A stretch of 26,058 bases of DNA from Alphaproteobacteria bacterium (GTDB lineage Bacteria; Pseudomonadota; Alphaproteobacteria; Bin95). The number at the start of each line of letters is the position of its first letter. The stretch's first letter is position 1. Positions 7,214-15,360 of this stretch are shown piece after piece. The stretch is taken from NCBI GenBank assembly GCA_022822125.1, contig JAJECF010000105.1, forward strand, positions 1 to 26,058, read 5' to 3'. The position numbers and the translations under genes were made by a program. The notes below the pieces were generated by a model. It was not told the DNA's origin, ran no database searches, and worked only from the letters and a program-made list of their open reading frames with translations.

Positions 7214-7314
7214 GAACCCCTTTCACACTCGTCCTCGAATGCGAATTCCGGATGGCCTGTCTTCACGAACGTGTTCGCATCGGGGCGAAGGGCGGACGCA
7301 TTGGTAGCGGGCAT
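7153..7314 (-). CDS. 53-aa unknown protein overlapping the pilN::pilO start
   Basis: ATG at 7314 opens 54 codons ending at 7153. It has the best ribosome site in the window, AAAGGAGAT 8 bases upstream. The last 61 bases overlap, in another frame, the start of the lipoprotein gene (7213). The product (MPATNASALRPDANTFVKTG...) is hydrophilic with two cysteines and no recognisable domain. It may be a real small protein or a leader whose translation is coupled to the downstream lipoprotein start. The strong Shine-Dalgarno supports translation; function is unknown. An in-frame ATG further upstream (7512) would make 119 aa but crosses the regulatory motif and repeat region. Confidence 0.55.
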   Translation of the reverse strand: MPATNASALRPDANTFVKTGHPEFAFEDECERGSWSCQAARNKSLSEVSARVH

Positions 7315-7339
7315 GTGCGGTATCTCCTTTCGAAGGAAG

Positions 7340-7366
7340 GGAAGCGGGAGCCGGTCGCCCGGCCGC
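7340..7366. repeat. 27-bp imperfect direct repeat, copy B, with internal hairpin
   Basis: This 27-bp sequence matches 7448-7474 at 24 of 27 positions. It contains GCCGG-TCGC-CCGGC, a 5-bp hairpin with a 4-base loop. In the other copy the loop is TCGG, so the arms are kept while the loop differs. Both copies lie in the gap between the relaxase gene and the pil-type operon, flanking the shared motif at 7376-7404. Confidence 0.5.
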
Positions 7367-7375
7367 CCGCAGGGA

Positions 7376-7404
7376 TCGCCCTGAAAACCCTTTCCCAAAC
7401 TTTC
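7376..7404 (-). promoter_or_regulatory. Motif copy 2 upstream of the pil-type operon
   Basis: The minus-strand reading is AAAGTTTGGGAAAGGGTTTTCAGGG. It aligns with the sequence upstream of ssb (AGTTTGGAAAAGGGCTTTTCGGGG) over about 24 bases with four differences. It lies about 65 bases before the 53-aa gene's ATG. The repeated position relative to two gene starts suggests a regulatory site. No clear -35/-10 pair is recognisable with standard consensus. Confidence 0.45.
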
Positions 7405-7447
7405 GGACGGGCGAGCCCGGCTCCGCCGTTCGCCGGGAACGGCCGCC

Positions 7448-7474
7448 GGCAGCGGCAGCCGGTCGGCCGGCCGC
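7448..7474. repeat. 27-bp imperfect direct repeat, copy A, with internal hairpin
   Basis: This is the partner of 7340-7366, with three mismatches, 108 bp away. It contains the perfect hairpin GCCGG-TCGG-CCGGC. The 309-base gap 7315-7623 holds nothing else convincing apart from the shared motif and a GC-rich hairpin-prone stretch (7567-7623) just past the relaxase stop that lacks a T-run. Confidence 0.5.
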
Positions 7475-7623
7475 GCGGGAGAGGACCGCAACGGCTCGCA
7501 ACGGGACGGCAACTCGGGAAGCCGGAAATCGACTTCCTGATTATTCGGCTGTAGCGCACCCTGGACGAGGCCCTGAAGGGGCTCGGGGCCCGTATCGCCT
7601 GCCCGGGACCGCCGGCGGCCGGC

Positions 7624-10600
7624 TCACATGCTCCTGCCGCCGCCCTCGGAAAGGCCTTGGCGCAACTCCCGCTGGCGGCGGTCGTGTTCGGCGACGATTT
7701 TCCTGAACGCCTTCTCGCGTTCCGGCGTCAGGTGCTCCGGATGGCGGGTGGTGAGACTGCGCATCTCCTCGACGACGGCCGCGCTCTCCGGCAGGGCGTA
7801 CGGACGCAGCCTCTGCGCCTTTGCCCGGGCGAGGATCCCGTCCCACTGCCCTGCCGCCGCCTCGCCGCGCCGGGCGACCTTCGGCTGCACCTCCTCGCGC
7901 TCCTGCAGGAACGCCCGGAGTTCCTCCTTCGCGCCGTCGTCGAGGTCCGGGTTGCCGAGCAGGTCGCGGGCCACCTCGAAAAACGTCCCGGCCTGCTCCT
8001 CCGCGAACGCGACCTTCCCCTCCGTCCGCAGGCCTTCCTGGAAACCGTCCCAAAACGCGGTCAGGTTGTCATACCGTTCCCGGACCGCCTCGCGCCGCTC
8101 CTGCACCCTGACGGCGGCGGCCACCGCCTCCCTCCGGAACGCGCGGCCCGAGTCCTCCAGCACCGTCTCCGCCGCCTTCGCCGCCGCCCACCATGCCGCC
8201 CTGTCGTCCGGCGCGGCTTCCGCGGTCCGCACAAGTGTCTCCAGACCGTCCAGTTCCGCCAGCGTGCCGCGTATCGCACCGGCCTGCCTGCGGTATTCCC
8301 CGGCCTGCCCGCGCCATTGGGCCCCCACGTCCCCATTCACCGGCGCGACCATCGCCGCGACCGCCTCGGCCGCGGCCGATGCCTCGTCGCGCGCGTCCGC
8401 CTGGCGCTCGCGCAGCGCCCGCCAGCGCTCCACGTCTAGGACCGTCCGCGGCGGCGCCATGTCCCGCTCGGCCAGCCGCGCCACCGCGAACCGGTGGCCG
8501 GCCAGCTTGTAACTCCAGTGCAGCGCCGCCAGCTCGAGGTCCGCAGCCCGCTCTTCCGCGCCCGCGGCCAGCGTCGCCTCGCCCGCTGCCTGCGCCTTTG
8601 CCGCAAGCCCGTCGAAAGCGGCGGCCGCCTCCCGCGCGGCGGCGCCATGGCGCGCCATCGAAGCCTCGTCGATATCTTCGTCGCGGAGCGCGACGGCGGG
8701 CGCCAGCCGTTTCGACGCTTCGTCCGCCTCCGACAGCGCCGTCTCCAGCGACCGGTAAGCCTCCAAGCGCGTCCCGGCCTCGGCTTCGTCCGTCTTCGCC
8801 GCCTCCATCGCGGCATCGTCGAGCGGCCGGGCGCGGTCCGCCGCCTTCGCCGCCGCCAGTGCTGCATGGGCGGCAGCCGAGACCTCCTGCGCCGCTTCCT
8901 GCGCAAGTTCGGCCGTCGCGAGACGGTCCTGAAGGGTCTGCCCGTCGTCGAGCCCGACCGCGGGCAGGGCGGCGAAGGCGCCTTCGGTCTTTTCCACCGC
9001 CGCCCGCGCCGCGGCAAGCGCCGCCTCGGCCTCCCCCAGCCGGCGCAAGGCCGCCTCCGTTTCGGCATGGCGCTCCCGCTCCGCGCGCAGGCCGTCCAGG
9101 AACGCTGTTACGGCCTCTTCGGAGACCGCCCGCTTCTTCGGCGCCTTCACCGTCTCCGTCTCGCCGATGGCCTCCAGCGCCGTCAGCCGCTCGCCCGTGT
9201 TCGCCTCCAGCGTCTCCACCAGTTGCTCGCGGTTGTCGGTCAGCACCACCGCCTCCTCGCGCGCCCGGCTCAGCTGCACATAGAGCGTCTGCTGGTTCAC
9301 CAGCGGCCCGGCTCCTGAGTCCAGCACCGCGATCACCCGGTCGTGCGTCTGCCCCTGCGCGGCATGCACGGTGGACGCATAGGCATATGCCAGATGGCGC
9401 AGCTGCGGGTCGTCCGGGGCGAACTGCATCTCGCGCCCGTCTGAGAGGCGCATACGGAGCGCTCCGGTTCCTATTGTGGCCACCTCGACCCTGTCGCCGT
9501 TGACGAGGCCGCGCTCCCTGTCGTTGCGCGTCCAGCGCAGCCGCTCGCCCTCGCGGACGGTGAGCGTCTTCGCCTCGAACAGGTCGAGCCGGTAGCGCAG
9601 GTCGCCGCCGGGCTTCAGGTGGCGCGGCCGGCCGTCGGGATGGGCGAGGATCACCCGGTCCTCCTCGACCTCCATCACCGTGCAGGCGTCATCCTTGGCG
9701 ATGCGGTAGTTCTTCCGCTCGCGGTTGAAGAGCACGATATCGCCCTCGCGCCAGTTGCGCGGGTCGCCCGCCTCGGTGCGCGTCAGGTTGAGCGGCACGA
9801 ACGTCTCGATCTCGATGGAGGACCCATGCAGGGCGCCCTCGGCTTCGAGGCCCTCGCGCACCGCCTCCTCGACCTCGGCCCTGAGCGCGCGCGTCGGCGC
9901 CAGCAGCGCCGTCCCGGCCCGCGCCCCGGGAGAGAGCCTGAGCCAGAGCCGGGCCGCCATGCCCGCGATCTCCTCTGCCGGTATCTCCCGCAGGTTGCTT
10001 CCCAGCCGCTCCAGCGCCTCGCCCGGCTCGCCCTCGATCATGTCCTGGACGGCGGCGAGCAGGTCCGGGTTCTTCTGCCGGCGAATGTCGTCCATTTCCG
10101 CGACGCCCAAGCCCGCCTGCTGCATCTGACGGAAGGGCTGGCCCGCCTGCACGCCCCGCAGCTGCCGGCTGTCGCCCACCAGCACCAGACGCGCCACCTC
10201 CAGACGATCCGCAATCCTGAGCAGCGCCCTCGCCTGCGCCGTGCCCGCCAGCGACATCTCGTCCACCACGACCACCGCGCCCCGGTAGCGCTCTCTCAGC
10301 GCGGCGAGCGTCCCTGCATCGGCCACGCCGTCCGCCACCTCCTGGCAGCGCGTCAGGAACCATTGCAGCGTCCGGCAGGCGAGGCCCGTCTCGCGCGAGA
10401 GCGTCCGGGCCGCCGACGCGGATGGCGCCAGGCCCAGCACCCGCCTCTCTCCCATGCAGGCCACGGCCCGGCGCAGCATGGTGGTCTTGCCGGTGCCGGC
10501 ATAGCCCTGCACCCCGACCACCCGGTCCCGGCTCTCCAGGATCAGCCGCACCGCCTCGCGCTGGCCTTCGGTCAGGCCCGCAAGCGCCTCTCCGGGGACG

Positions 10601-11868
10601 GAAGCTGCGGAGAGCGACCTGACAGCGCCGATATTGGCAAGCGTGCGCTCGCGCACCTCGCGCTCGGCCTTGACCGCCCGCGCCGTCGTCCACGCCTCGC
10701 CCACGCCGCGCCGGATCGCAGGCAGCAAATGCTTGTCCCGCCGAAGCTCGGCAAAGGCGCCCTCGATCTCCTCAAGCCGGTAGAGACCCGGCGAGTGCGC
10801 GAGCGCGAGCGCCAGCGCGTCCCTCGCCGGGAACACGCTGGCGCGCTCTTCCAGTTGCTCCAGCGCCCGCCAGGCGATCTCCAGCGCCGTCGGCGGCGCC
10901 GCATGGCGCACCCCGATCTTCCGGAGCGTCCGCTTGGCAAGCCCGTGCTCCTCGGCGAAATCCCGCCACAGCGCCTCAAGTTCCGTCCGGCGCGGCTCGT
11001 TCTTGCGCGCCCGCGTCGCCAGCGTCGCCGCCTGCGCCGCGCGCGCATTGTAGCGCCAGCCCTTCTCCCGGATGTAGTTCACGATCTGCCGCCGCCGGCT
11101 TGAGAACGCCTCCAGCGCCGCACGCGGCCAGCCCGAGATCTCGAACCCCGGAACCCGGCCGATCATCGACGGACGCAGCGCAAAGCCCTCCCGGCGCAGA
11201 CGATGCGCCAGCTCGTTGCGGTAGAAGGCCCCGATCAGCTTCTCCGACCGGCGCAAGAGCCCGATCTCGGCGCTCCGCCACTGCTCCCCGTCGCGCGTCA
11301 TGTTCGCGACCACGCAGTGCGTATGAAGCTGCGGGTCGTTGTTGCGGCTCGTGATGTGCCGGAAGGTCGCCGCCACCAGCGCCGGCGCGTTCGCCTGCAC
11401 CGAGCGCCGCTCCTCCCGGCTCCAGCGCCGGGTCCGCAGCAGTCGCGTCTCGATGTAGTCCAGCGTCGCGCGCACCGCCGCCTCATGCGCGCGCATCGCC
11501 CTGGCCGAACCCGGCCCGCCCAGCAGCGCCTCCAGTGACACCGACTTCGGCGCCGACAACGTGATGTCCACACCCGGGCGGTGCTCGTGTTCGCCGTCGC
11601 GCAGCCGGCCCAGCCGGATGTCCGCGCCCGGCACATGGCCCTGCAGCACCCGCCGGAAGTCTCCCGGCTCCACATGGCCCCTCAGACCCAGCGCCGCCGC
11701 GCCGCTGCCCCGCCAGCGGCTCGCCTTGCGGTGCTCGTCGCCCTTGCGGGCGTAGTAGTCCTCGCCGTCATCGTTCGCCGGCAGGTTCGGCCCGCGCCCG
11801 TGCCCCTCGCGGCGGAAGTAATGCACCGTCGAGGACGCCGAAGTCAGGTTGAACACCGTCGCCACCAT
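7624..11868 (-). CDS. traI: MobF-family conjugative relaxase/helicase (TraI/TrwC-like)
   Basis: The product is 1414 aa from ATG at 11868; a TTG two codons earlier is possible. Relaxase domain, residues 1-300: candidate nicking tyrosines Y17 (TVHYF) and Y38/Y39 (DYYARKG), GVDITLSAPKSVS with D101, and the metal triad H171 plus LHTH (H182, H184), in the TrwC order. Helicase domain, about 430-880: Walker A GYAGTGKT (455-462), DEMSLAG (536), GDSRQL (565) and STVHAAQGQT near 830. It nicks oriT and unwinds the strand for transfer. About 500 C-terminal residues are Ala/Glu/Arg-rich and probably coiled coil, longer than in TrwC. It is the first minus-strand gene next to the defence island. No type IV coupling protein or oriT is identifiable in the window. 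Confidence 0.93.
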   Translation of the reverse strand: MVATVFNLTSASSTVHYFRREGHGRGPNLPANDDGEDYYARKGDEHRKASRWRGSGAAALGLRGHVEPGDFRRVLQGHVPGADIRLGRLRDGEHEHRPGVDITLSAPKSVSLEALLGGPGSARAMRAHEAAVRATLDYIETRLLRTRRWSREERRSVQANAPALVAATFRHITSRNNDPQLHTHCVVANMTRDGEQWRSAEIGLLRRSEKLIGAFYRNELAHRLRREGFALRPSMIGRVPGFEISGWPRAALEAFSSRRRQIVNYIREKGWRYNARAAQAATLATRARKNEPRRTELEALWRDFAEEHGLAKRTLRKIGVRHAAPPTALEIAWRALEQLEERASVFPARDALALALAHSPGLYRLEEIEGAFAELRRDKHLLPAIRRGVGEAWTTARAVKAEREVRERTLANIGAVRSLSAASVPGEALAGLTEGQREAVRLILESRDRVVGVQGYAGTGKTTMLRRAVACMGERRVLGLAPSASAARTLSRETGLACRTLQWFLTRCQEVADGVADAGTLAALRERYRGAVVVVDEMSLAGTAQARALLRIADRLEVARLVLVGDSRQLRGVQAGQPFRQMQQAGLGVAEMDDIRRQKNPDLLAAVQDMIEGEPGEALERLGSNLREIPAEEIAGMAARLWLRLSPGARAGTALLAPTRALRAEVEEAVREGLEAEGALHGSSIEIETFVPLNLTRTEAGDPRNWREGDIVLFNRERKNYRIAKDDACTVMEVEEDRVILAHPDGRPRHLKPGGDLRYRLDLFEAKTLTVREGERLRWTRNDRERGLVNGDRVEVATIGTGALRMRLSDGREMQFAPDDPQLRHLAYAYASTVHAAQGQTHDRVIAVLDSGAGPLVNQQTLYVQLSRAREEAVVLTDNREQLVETLEANTGERLTALEAIGETETVKAPKKRAVSEEAVTAFLDGLRAERERHAETEAALRRLGEAEAALAAARAAVEKTEGAFAALPAVGLDDGQTLQDRLATAELAQEAAQEVSAAAHAALAAAKAADRARPLDDAAMEAAKTDEAEAGTRLEAYRSLETALSEADEASKRLAPAVALRDEDIDEASMARHGAAAREAAAAFDGLAAKAQAAGEATLAAGAEERAADLELAALHWSYKLAGHRFAVARLAERDMAPPRTVLDVERWRALRERQADARDEASAAAEAVAAMVAPVNGDVGAQWRGQAGEYRRQAGAIRGTLAELDGLETLVRTAEAAPDDRAAWWAAAKAAETVLEDSGRAFRREAVAAAVRVQERREAVRERYDNLTAFWDGFQEGLRTEGKVAFAEEQAGTFFEVARDLLGNPDLDDGAKEELRAFLQEREEVQPKVARRGEAAAGQWDGILARAKAQRLRPYALPESAAVVEEMRSLTTRHPEHLTPEREKAFRKIVAEHDRRQRELRQGLSEGGGRSM

Positions 11869-12356
11869 GGGCAAAGCCTACCCCATCGCGGGCGGCGGTG
11901 CTGACGCCGCCGGTTCCACGCGCAGGGCCGACCCGCCATCGCCTCCGGCCGCCGTCCGCGACCCGCTTCGACTCGGGGACCACGCGCCTCATGCCGACCG
12001 GTCCGACCTTGACGGGGTCGAAAGGAGACTCGCGTGACGGGAACGTTGGGATCCTTCTGACGAGCCGTGGTATCTGGCCACCACTGTGTTCACCATGCGT
12101 CGCACAATAGCGATTCGGCTACGGGCTGACCGTCGCCATAACCAAGGAATTCCGAACTTTCTGGTCAACTGACACAATGGCCGAATCCGAGACATTCGTA
12201 CTGAGAACGAAAGACAATGTCGTCGTTGCGAGAGCAGGATTCGACCAACCGATGGGCGCGTTAACGAACCGACAGGCATTATGAGCAGCGTGTCCGCTTT
12301 TCGGTGCGCAGGCGCTATGCGGGTGAACTGTCCTAAATTATGCGCTCAGATCCAAC
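11869..12356. other. Divergent intergenic region between relaxase and defence island
   Basis: This 488-base stretch separates the minus-strand relaxase from the plus-strand FRG gene. Base composition falls from GC-rich near the relaxase to about 50 % GC after 12,060, marking the edge of the defence cargo. I see only weak structures, such as CGACC-N7-GGTCG near 12,004-12,020 and GTGG-N7-CCAC near 12,067. It should contain promoters for both directions and could contain oriT, but neither can be identified by eye. Small frames here, including a basic 96-aa minus-strand one (12279-11989), are not convincing. Confidence 0.5.
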
Positions 12357-13913
12357 ATGGAGGGCAAGTTGCCTCCCGAAGAGATCATCCAATCGGTTGT
12401 GGGGCTGTCGTGCCCCATGTCGAGGCCCGTGTATCGTGGTCAGGCGGCCTCACGCTGGCAGCCCCTGTCCGGCGCGGTCCGTCGCCTGCAGGCCGCGTAT
12501 GGGGATGCCTTCCCGACCGAGGAGCACGAGCTGCGCACGCTGGTCGACCGGTACCACAAAGAACACCTCATCATGCCCATGGAGGTCGTTGACGGCGCCC
12601 AATTGAAGGACTTGCAGAGGCTGTCCGTGCTCCAGCATCTGGGAGCGGCAACCGCACTTTTGGACTTCACTGAGAGCGTTCTGGTCGCACTTTGGTTTGC
12701 CTGTGCAGGGTGTCCCAATGAAGACGGACGGGTCTTCGTGCTGGACATTGGTGACCATCATGTCGCCCGGAACGGTCGACTTATGGATAACCCATTCGAT
12801 GCGGGGCCGGCTGTCGTGTACTACGAACCGGATCGGTCGTTGGGTGGACGGATTATCGCACAGCAGAGCGTGTTCCTGATCTGCAACCCTGTCATACCGG
12901 ATGCCTCCCTCATCTCCGCGATTGTCCCGGTAGACTCCAAGGGACCATTGCGCGACCACCTGACACGGCTGGGGCTCTCGGAGATGGCACTCTTCGGGGA
13001 TGTTCCGGGGCTTGCTGTCGCGAACTCGACCCGCACACCACTGCAGCCAACCTGGCCGCTTTCGCCGGGACAGCATCGGGACCGGGGAAACCGCGCTTAT
13101 CAGGCAGGACGGTATGAAGACGCGCTTGCCGCGTATCAAGCATACGCGGAGGCGCTCCCGGCCGTCGCGCAGCCTCATTCCCTGAAAGCAGACGCGCTCG
13201 CCGTGCTCGGACGCTTCGAAGAGGCCGACCAAGCGTATACGATGGCGCTTCAGAACCTCGGCCACCCGATCTATGTCCAGGGGCATGTGGTATCGGGCAC
13301 TGAACCGCTCGCTGCCATGATGTCGCGAGCGTTGTTCTACAACCGGGGCAACGTGCGTGCGGCGGTCGGGCGCCATAATGACGCCGTCGCTGACTTCGAT
13401 GCAGCATTGCTGCATGGCTACGAACCAAGCAGGAGCGTATTGTTGAACCGTGGGAACTCGAAGTTCGCATTGACGAAGTTCGCAGAGGCCCACGAGGACT
13501 TTGAAGCGGCTTCTTCCGAGAGGGAGGGGAGCGATGCTTCGCTCGCCATGGGTAACTGCAGCGTCATGCTGGGACGCTTTGAGGATGCCCTGCTGAGCTA
13601 CATCCATGGCAGTACACGAGAGCCGGACGGCTCAGCCGCCAATTGCCGAGCGAACGCGGAGCAGCTTCGTCGGCTTACAGGAACTCTGCCTGGCAACGAA
13701 CATCGGGTAAAGCACGAGGGATGGATGGTGTGCGTCGAAGCTGAGGGGATGGGAAGGGTGTTCCCCTTGGCGGGAAACACCGGGAACACCGGGAACACCG
13801 GATCGGGTCTCGTCGGCCTGCCCGGTGGAGAGGGCTATGAAGGTATGGATGGGTTCGCGGTCTCGATCAGGCCGCCGTCATCCCGGAAGAAAATCACGCT
13901 CGCCGATGAATGA
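12357..13913 (+). CDS. FRG-domain and TPR-repeat protein (putative defence protein)
   Basis: The product is 518 aa. The N-terminal ~220 residues carry FRG-domain hallmarks: PVYRGQAASRW (Y25-R26-G27) and VLQHLGAATALLDFTESVLV (QHLGAAT 93-99, LLDFT 101-105) followed by ALWFA. From ~238 to ~450 there are TPR-like helical repeats (RDRGNRAYQAGRYEDALAAY; LFYNRGNVRAAVGRHNDAVADFD; LLNRGNSKFALTKFAEAHEDF). A GNTG tripeptide-type repeat occurs near 474-484, then a beta-rich tail. FRG domains are of unknown activity but recur in defence islands, which fits the genes downstream. ATG 12357 is the first start after an in-frame stop (12324); no good ribosome site is visible. It may sense or scaffold via the TPRs; role inferred. 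Confidence 0.82.
   Translation: MEGKLPPEEIIQSVVGLSCPMSRPVYRGQAASRWQPLSGAVRRLQAAYGDAFPTEEHELRTLVDRYHKEHLIMPMEVVDGAQLKDLQRLSVLQHLGAATALLDFTESVLVALWFACAGCPNEDGRVFVLDIGDHHVARNGRLMDNPFDAGPAVVYYEPDRSLGGRIIAQQSVFLICNPVIPDASLISAIVPVDSKGPLRDHLTRLGLSEMALFGDVPGLAVANSTRTPLQPTWPLSPGQHRDRGNRAYQAGRYEDALAAYQAYAEALPAVAQPHSLKADALAVLGRFEEADQAYTMALQNLGHPIYVQGHVVSGTEPLAAMMSRALFYNRGNVRAAVGRHNDAVADFDAALLHGYEPSRSVLLNRGNSKFALTKFAEAHEDFEAASSEREGSDASLAMGNCSVMLGRFEDALLSYIHGSTREPDGSAANCRANAEQLRRLTGTLPGNEHRVKHEGWMVCVEAEGMGRVFPLAGNTGNTGNTGSGLVGLPGGEGYEGMDGFAVSIRPPSSRKKITLADE
13772..13799 (+). repeat. Short tandem repeat, GGGAACACC units
   Basis: Three near-identical units (GGGAAACACC, then GGGAACACC twice) lie inside the FRG/TPR gene. 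The two exact 9-base units encode Asn-Thr-Gly. Copy-number changes would stay in frame and alter the length of a GNTG linker, so it may be a length-variable site. The first unit has one extra A. Confidence 0.6.
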
Positions 13914-14108
13914 CGCTGCCTTTTGTGGGCCGCACCGGGACGGCGAAATCGCCGAGAACGGTCGTTGGTCAGCCGCCTCTGCGCCGTTCGGTGCCGCGCC
14001 GCACTCATCGAACCAAGACCTGCCCTCTGCAGGCTGACATCTGCTATATCCGTAAGGCGCTGCGGATCGGGAACGATTTGCCGTGATAGCGCTAGGAGCC
14101 GTGGATTC

Positions 14109-15284
14109 ATGACAGGAACGGTTACGCTGTACCATCCGGTTCACGCGCCGGAGGGACAGCCTGTCTACACCGATAGCGGTCCCCCGACGTCATATGCTGA
14201 TCGGGGCTGGGTCGACGACCCTGCAAAGATTGGTGTCAATCGGTGGGGGGAGGACCACGAGCGCGACGTTGCCAAACGTCACCTCGAATATCTGAGCGGC
14301 GAAGTGCCCGGCATATCTACCGGGTATGGCAAGGACGACGGACCCCGTTGCGCGATTTGGAACACGATAGCGACAGGCGAGTCTGAGCCTGATCGCGACG
14401 GATCTTCGCTGGATTCTCCTCGGGCAGGCGGCAACTACTTCATTTCCGGATCTGCTGCGGCAATGGCGGCGAGCCTTGACGAGCGCGTGAAGGCGCGCCT
14501 GACGACCTGGTTGGTCGATCAGCGCCGGTCGGGCGTCCGGCGTCCGGAAGTCATGACCGCTTCAATCGAGGACGCGGGCCGATACCGGGATCTAACGGTC
14601 CGGCAGCGGGTTGACCGGTTACTTGGGTTCATTGCGGATCAGGCGCCGCGGATCGGGGCGACTTTCTCCTTTACCACGCAAAAGACCGCATGCGCCGCCA
14701 TGGCCTGGTCGGAGTCCGCCAGCATCGAGGAGGTACGGTTTCTTCTCGAATACCTTCAGAAATGCGGCTGGCTGGAAGCGGACGCTTCTGCCCTGGACCG
14801 GTACATCGTGACAATCGATGGCCATGCCCGGCTTGCGGAACTGGAAAGCAGGGATACCGGCTCATCGAACGCTTTCGTCGCGATGTGGTTCGCCCCCTGC
14901 ATGAACGATGCTTGGGAAAGAGGAGTCAAGCCGGGCATCGAGGATTCGGGATACAGCCCGATCCGGATCGACAAGACCGAATTCAACGACAGGATCGACG
15001 ATGAAATCATCGCCGAAATAAGACGGTCGCGTTTCCTCGTGGCGGACTTTACGCAGGACGGCGACGGCGCGCGTGGCGGCGTCTACTACGAGGCCGGGTT
15101 CGCGCACGGACTCGATCTGCCGGTCATCTTCACGTGCCGCAGGGACATGATCGACCGGGGGCTTATCCATTTCGACACGCGCCAGTACAACCACATCGTA
15201 TGGGAAACGCCGGAAGAGTTGCGGAGACGGCTTGCCGAGCGGATCGCCGCCACCATTGGCGATCGACCAGCCGAAGAAGGATGA
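14109..15284 (+). CDS. Protein with C-terminal nucleoside 2-deoxyribosyltransferase/TIR-like domain
   Basis: The product is 391 aa from ATG 14109, with AGGAG about 10 bases upstream. Residues 1-250 are not recognised; 160-250 look helical and winged-helix-like (SIEEVRFLLEYLQKCGWLEA). Residues 254-385 are a Rossmann-like domain: NAFVAMWF, a DDEIIAEIRRSRFLVADFT segment, and GVYYEAGFAHGLDLPVIFTC with the candidate catalytic Glu328, then HFDTRQYNHIVW. This layout is typical of nucleoside 2-deoxyribosyltransferase-like and TIR-like proteins, which cleave N-glycosidic bonds in nucleotides or NAD+. In a defence island it may be a nucleotide-depleting effector; this is inference. It lies 195 bases after the FRG gene and 76 before the ATPase gene. 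A longer in-frame start (13923) is rejected because it encodes Arg-rich non-coding-like sequence. Confidence 0.78.
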   Translation: MTGTVTLYHPVHAPEGQPVYTDSGPPTSYADRGWVDDPAKIGVNRWGEDHERDVAKRHLEYLSGEVPGISTGYGKDDGPRCAIWNTIATGESEPDRDGSSLDSPRAGGNYFISGSAAAMAASLDERVKARLTTWLVDQRRSGVRRPEVMTASIEDAGRYRDLTVRQRVDRLLGFIADQAPRIGATFSFTTQKTACAAMAWSESASIEEVRFLLEYLQKCGWLEADASALDRYIVTIDGHARLAELESRDTGSSNAFVAMWFAPCMNDAWERGVKPGIEDSGYSPIRIDKTEFNDRIDDEIIAEIRRSRFLVADFTQDGDGARGGVYYEAGFAHGLDLPVIFTCRRDMIDRGLIHFDTRQYNHIVWETPEELRRRLAERIAATIGDRPAEEG

Positions 15285-15305
15285 CACACACGGCTGTCTG
15301 ACACG

Positions 15306-15327
15306 GCCTGTCGGATGTCCGGCAGGC
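15306..15327 (+). promoter_or_regulatory. Near-perfect palindrome upstream of the DUF499 operon
   Basis: GCCTGTCGGA (15306-15315) faces TCCGGCAGGC (15318-15327) across two bases. There is a single mismatch, which is a G-U wobble in RNA. It lies 33 bases before the ATPase start and 22 after the preceding stop. It could be an operator for the defence operon or a 3' hairpin of the preceding gene. No T-run follows, so it is not a standard terminator. Confidence 0.5.
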
Positions 15328-15360
15328 GGAAATCGCTAGGAACAGGGGCGCGATTGGCCA

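Noticed and set aside
7567..7623. Terminator after the relaxase gene
   Set aside because: GC-rich hairpins are possible, but there is no T-run and the stems contain mismatches.
9619..11103. Plus-strand 494-codon frame opposite the relaxase
   Set aside because: Antisense to conserved helicase motifs; Arg/Pro/Leu-rich with no domain.
11989..12279. Minus-strand basic 96-codon frame in the relaxase-FRG gap
   Set aside because: No ribosome site, Arg/Ser-rich, no motif; likely chance.
11869..12356. Possible oriT next to the relaxase gene
   Set aside because: Position is right, but no recognisable nick site or strong inverted repeat can be pointed to by eye.
13923..14108. N-terminal extension of the NDT/TIR-like gene
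   Set aside because: Encodes Arg/Cys-rich sequence unlike protein; ATG 14109 has a proper ribosome site.
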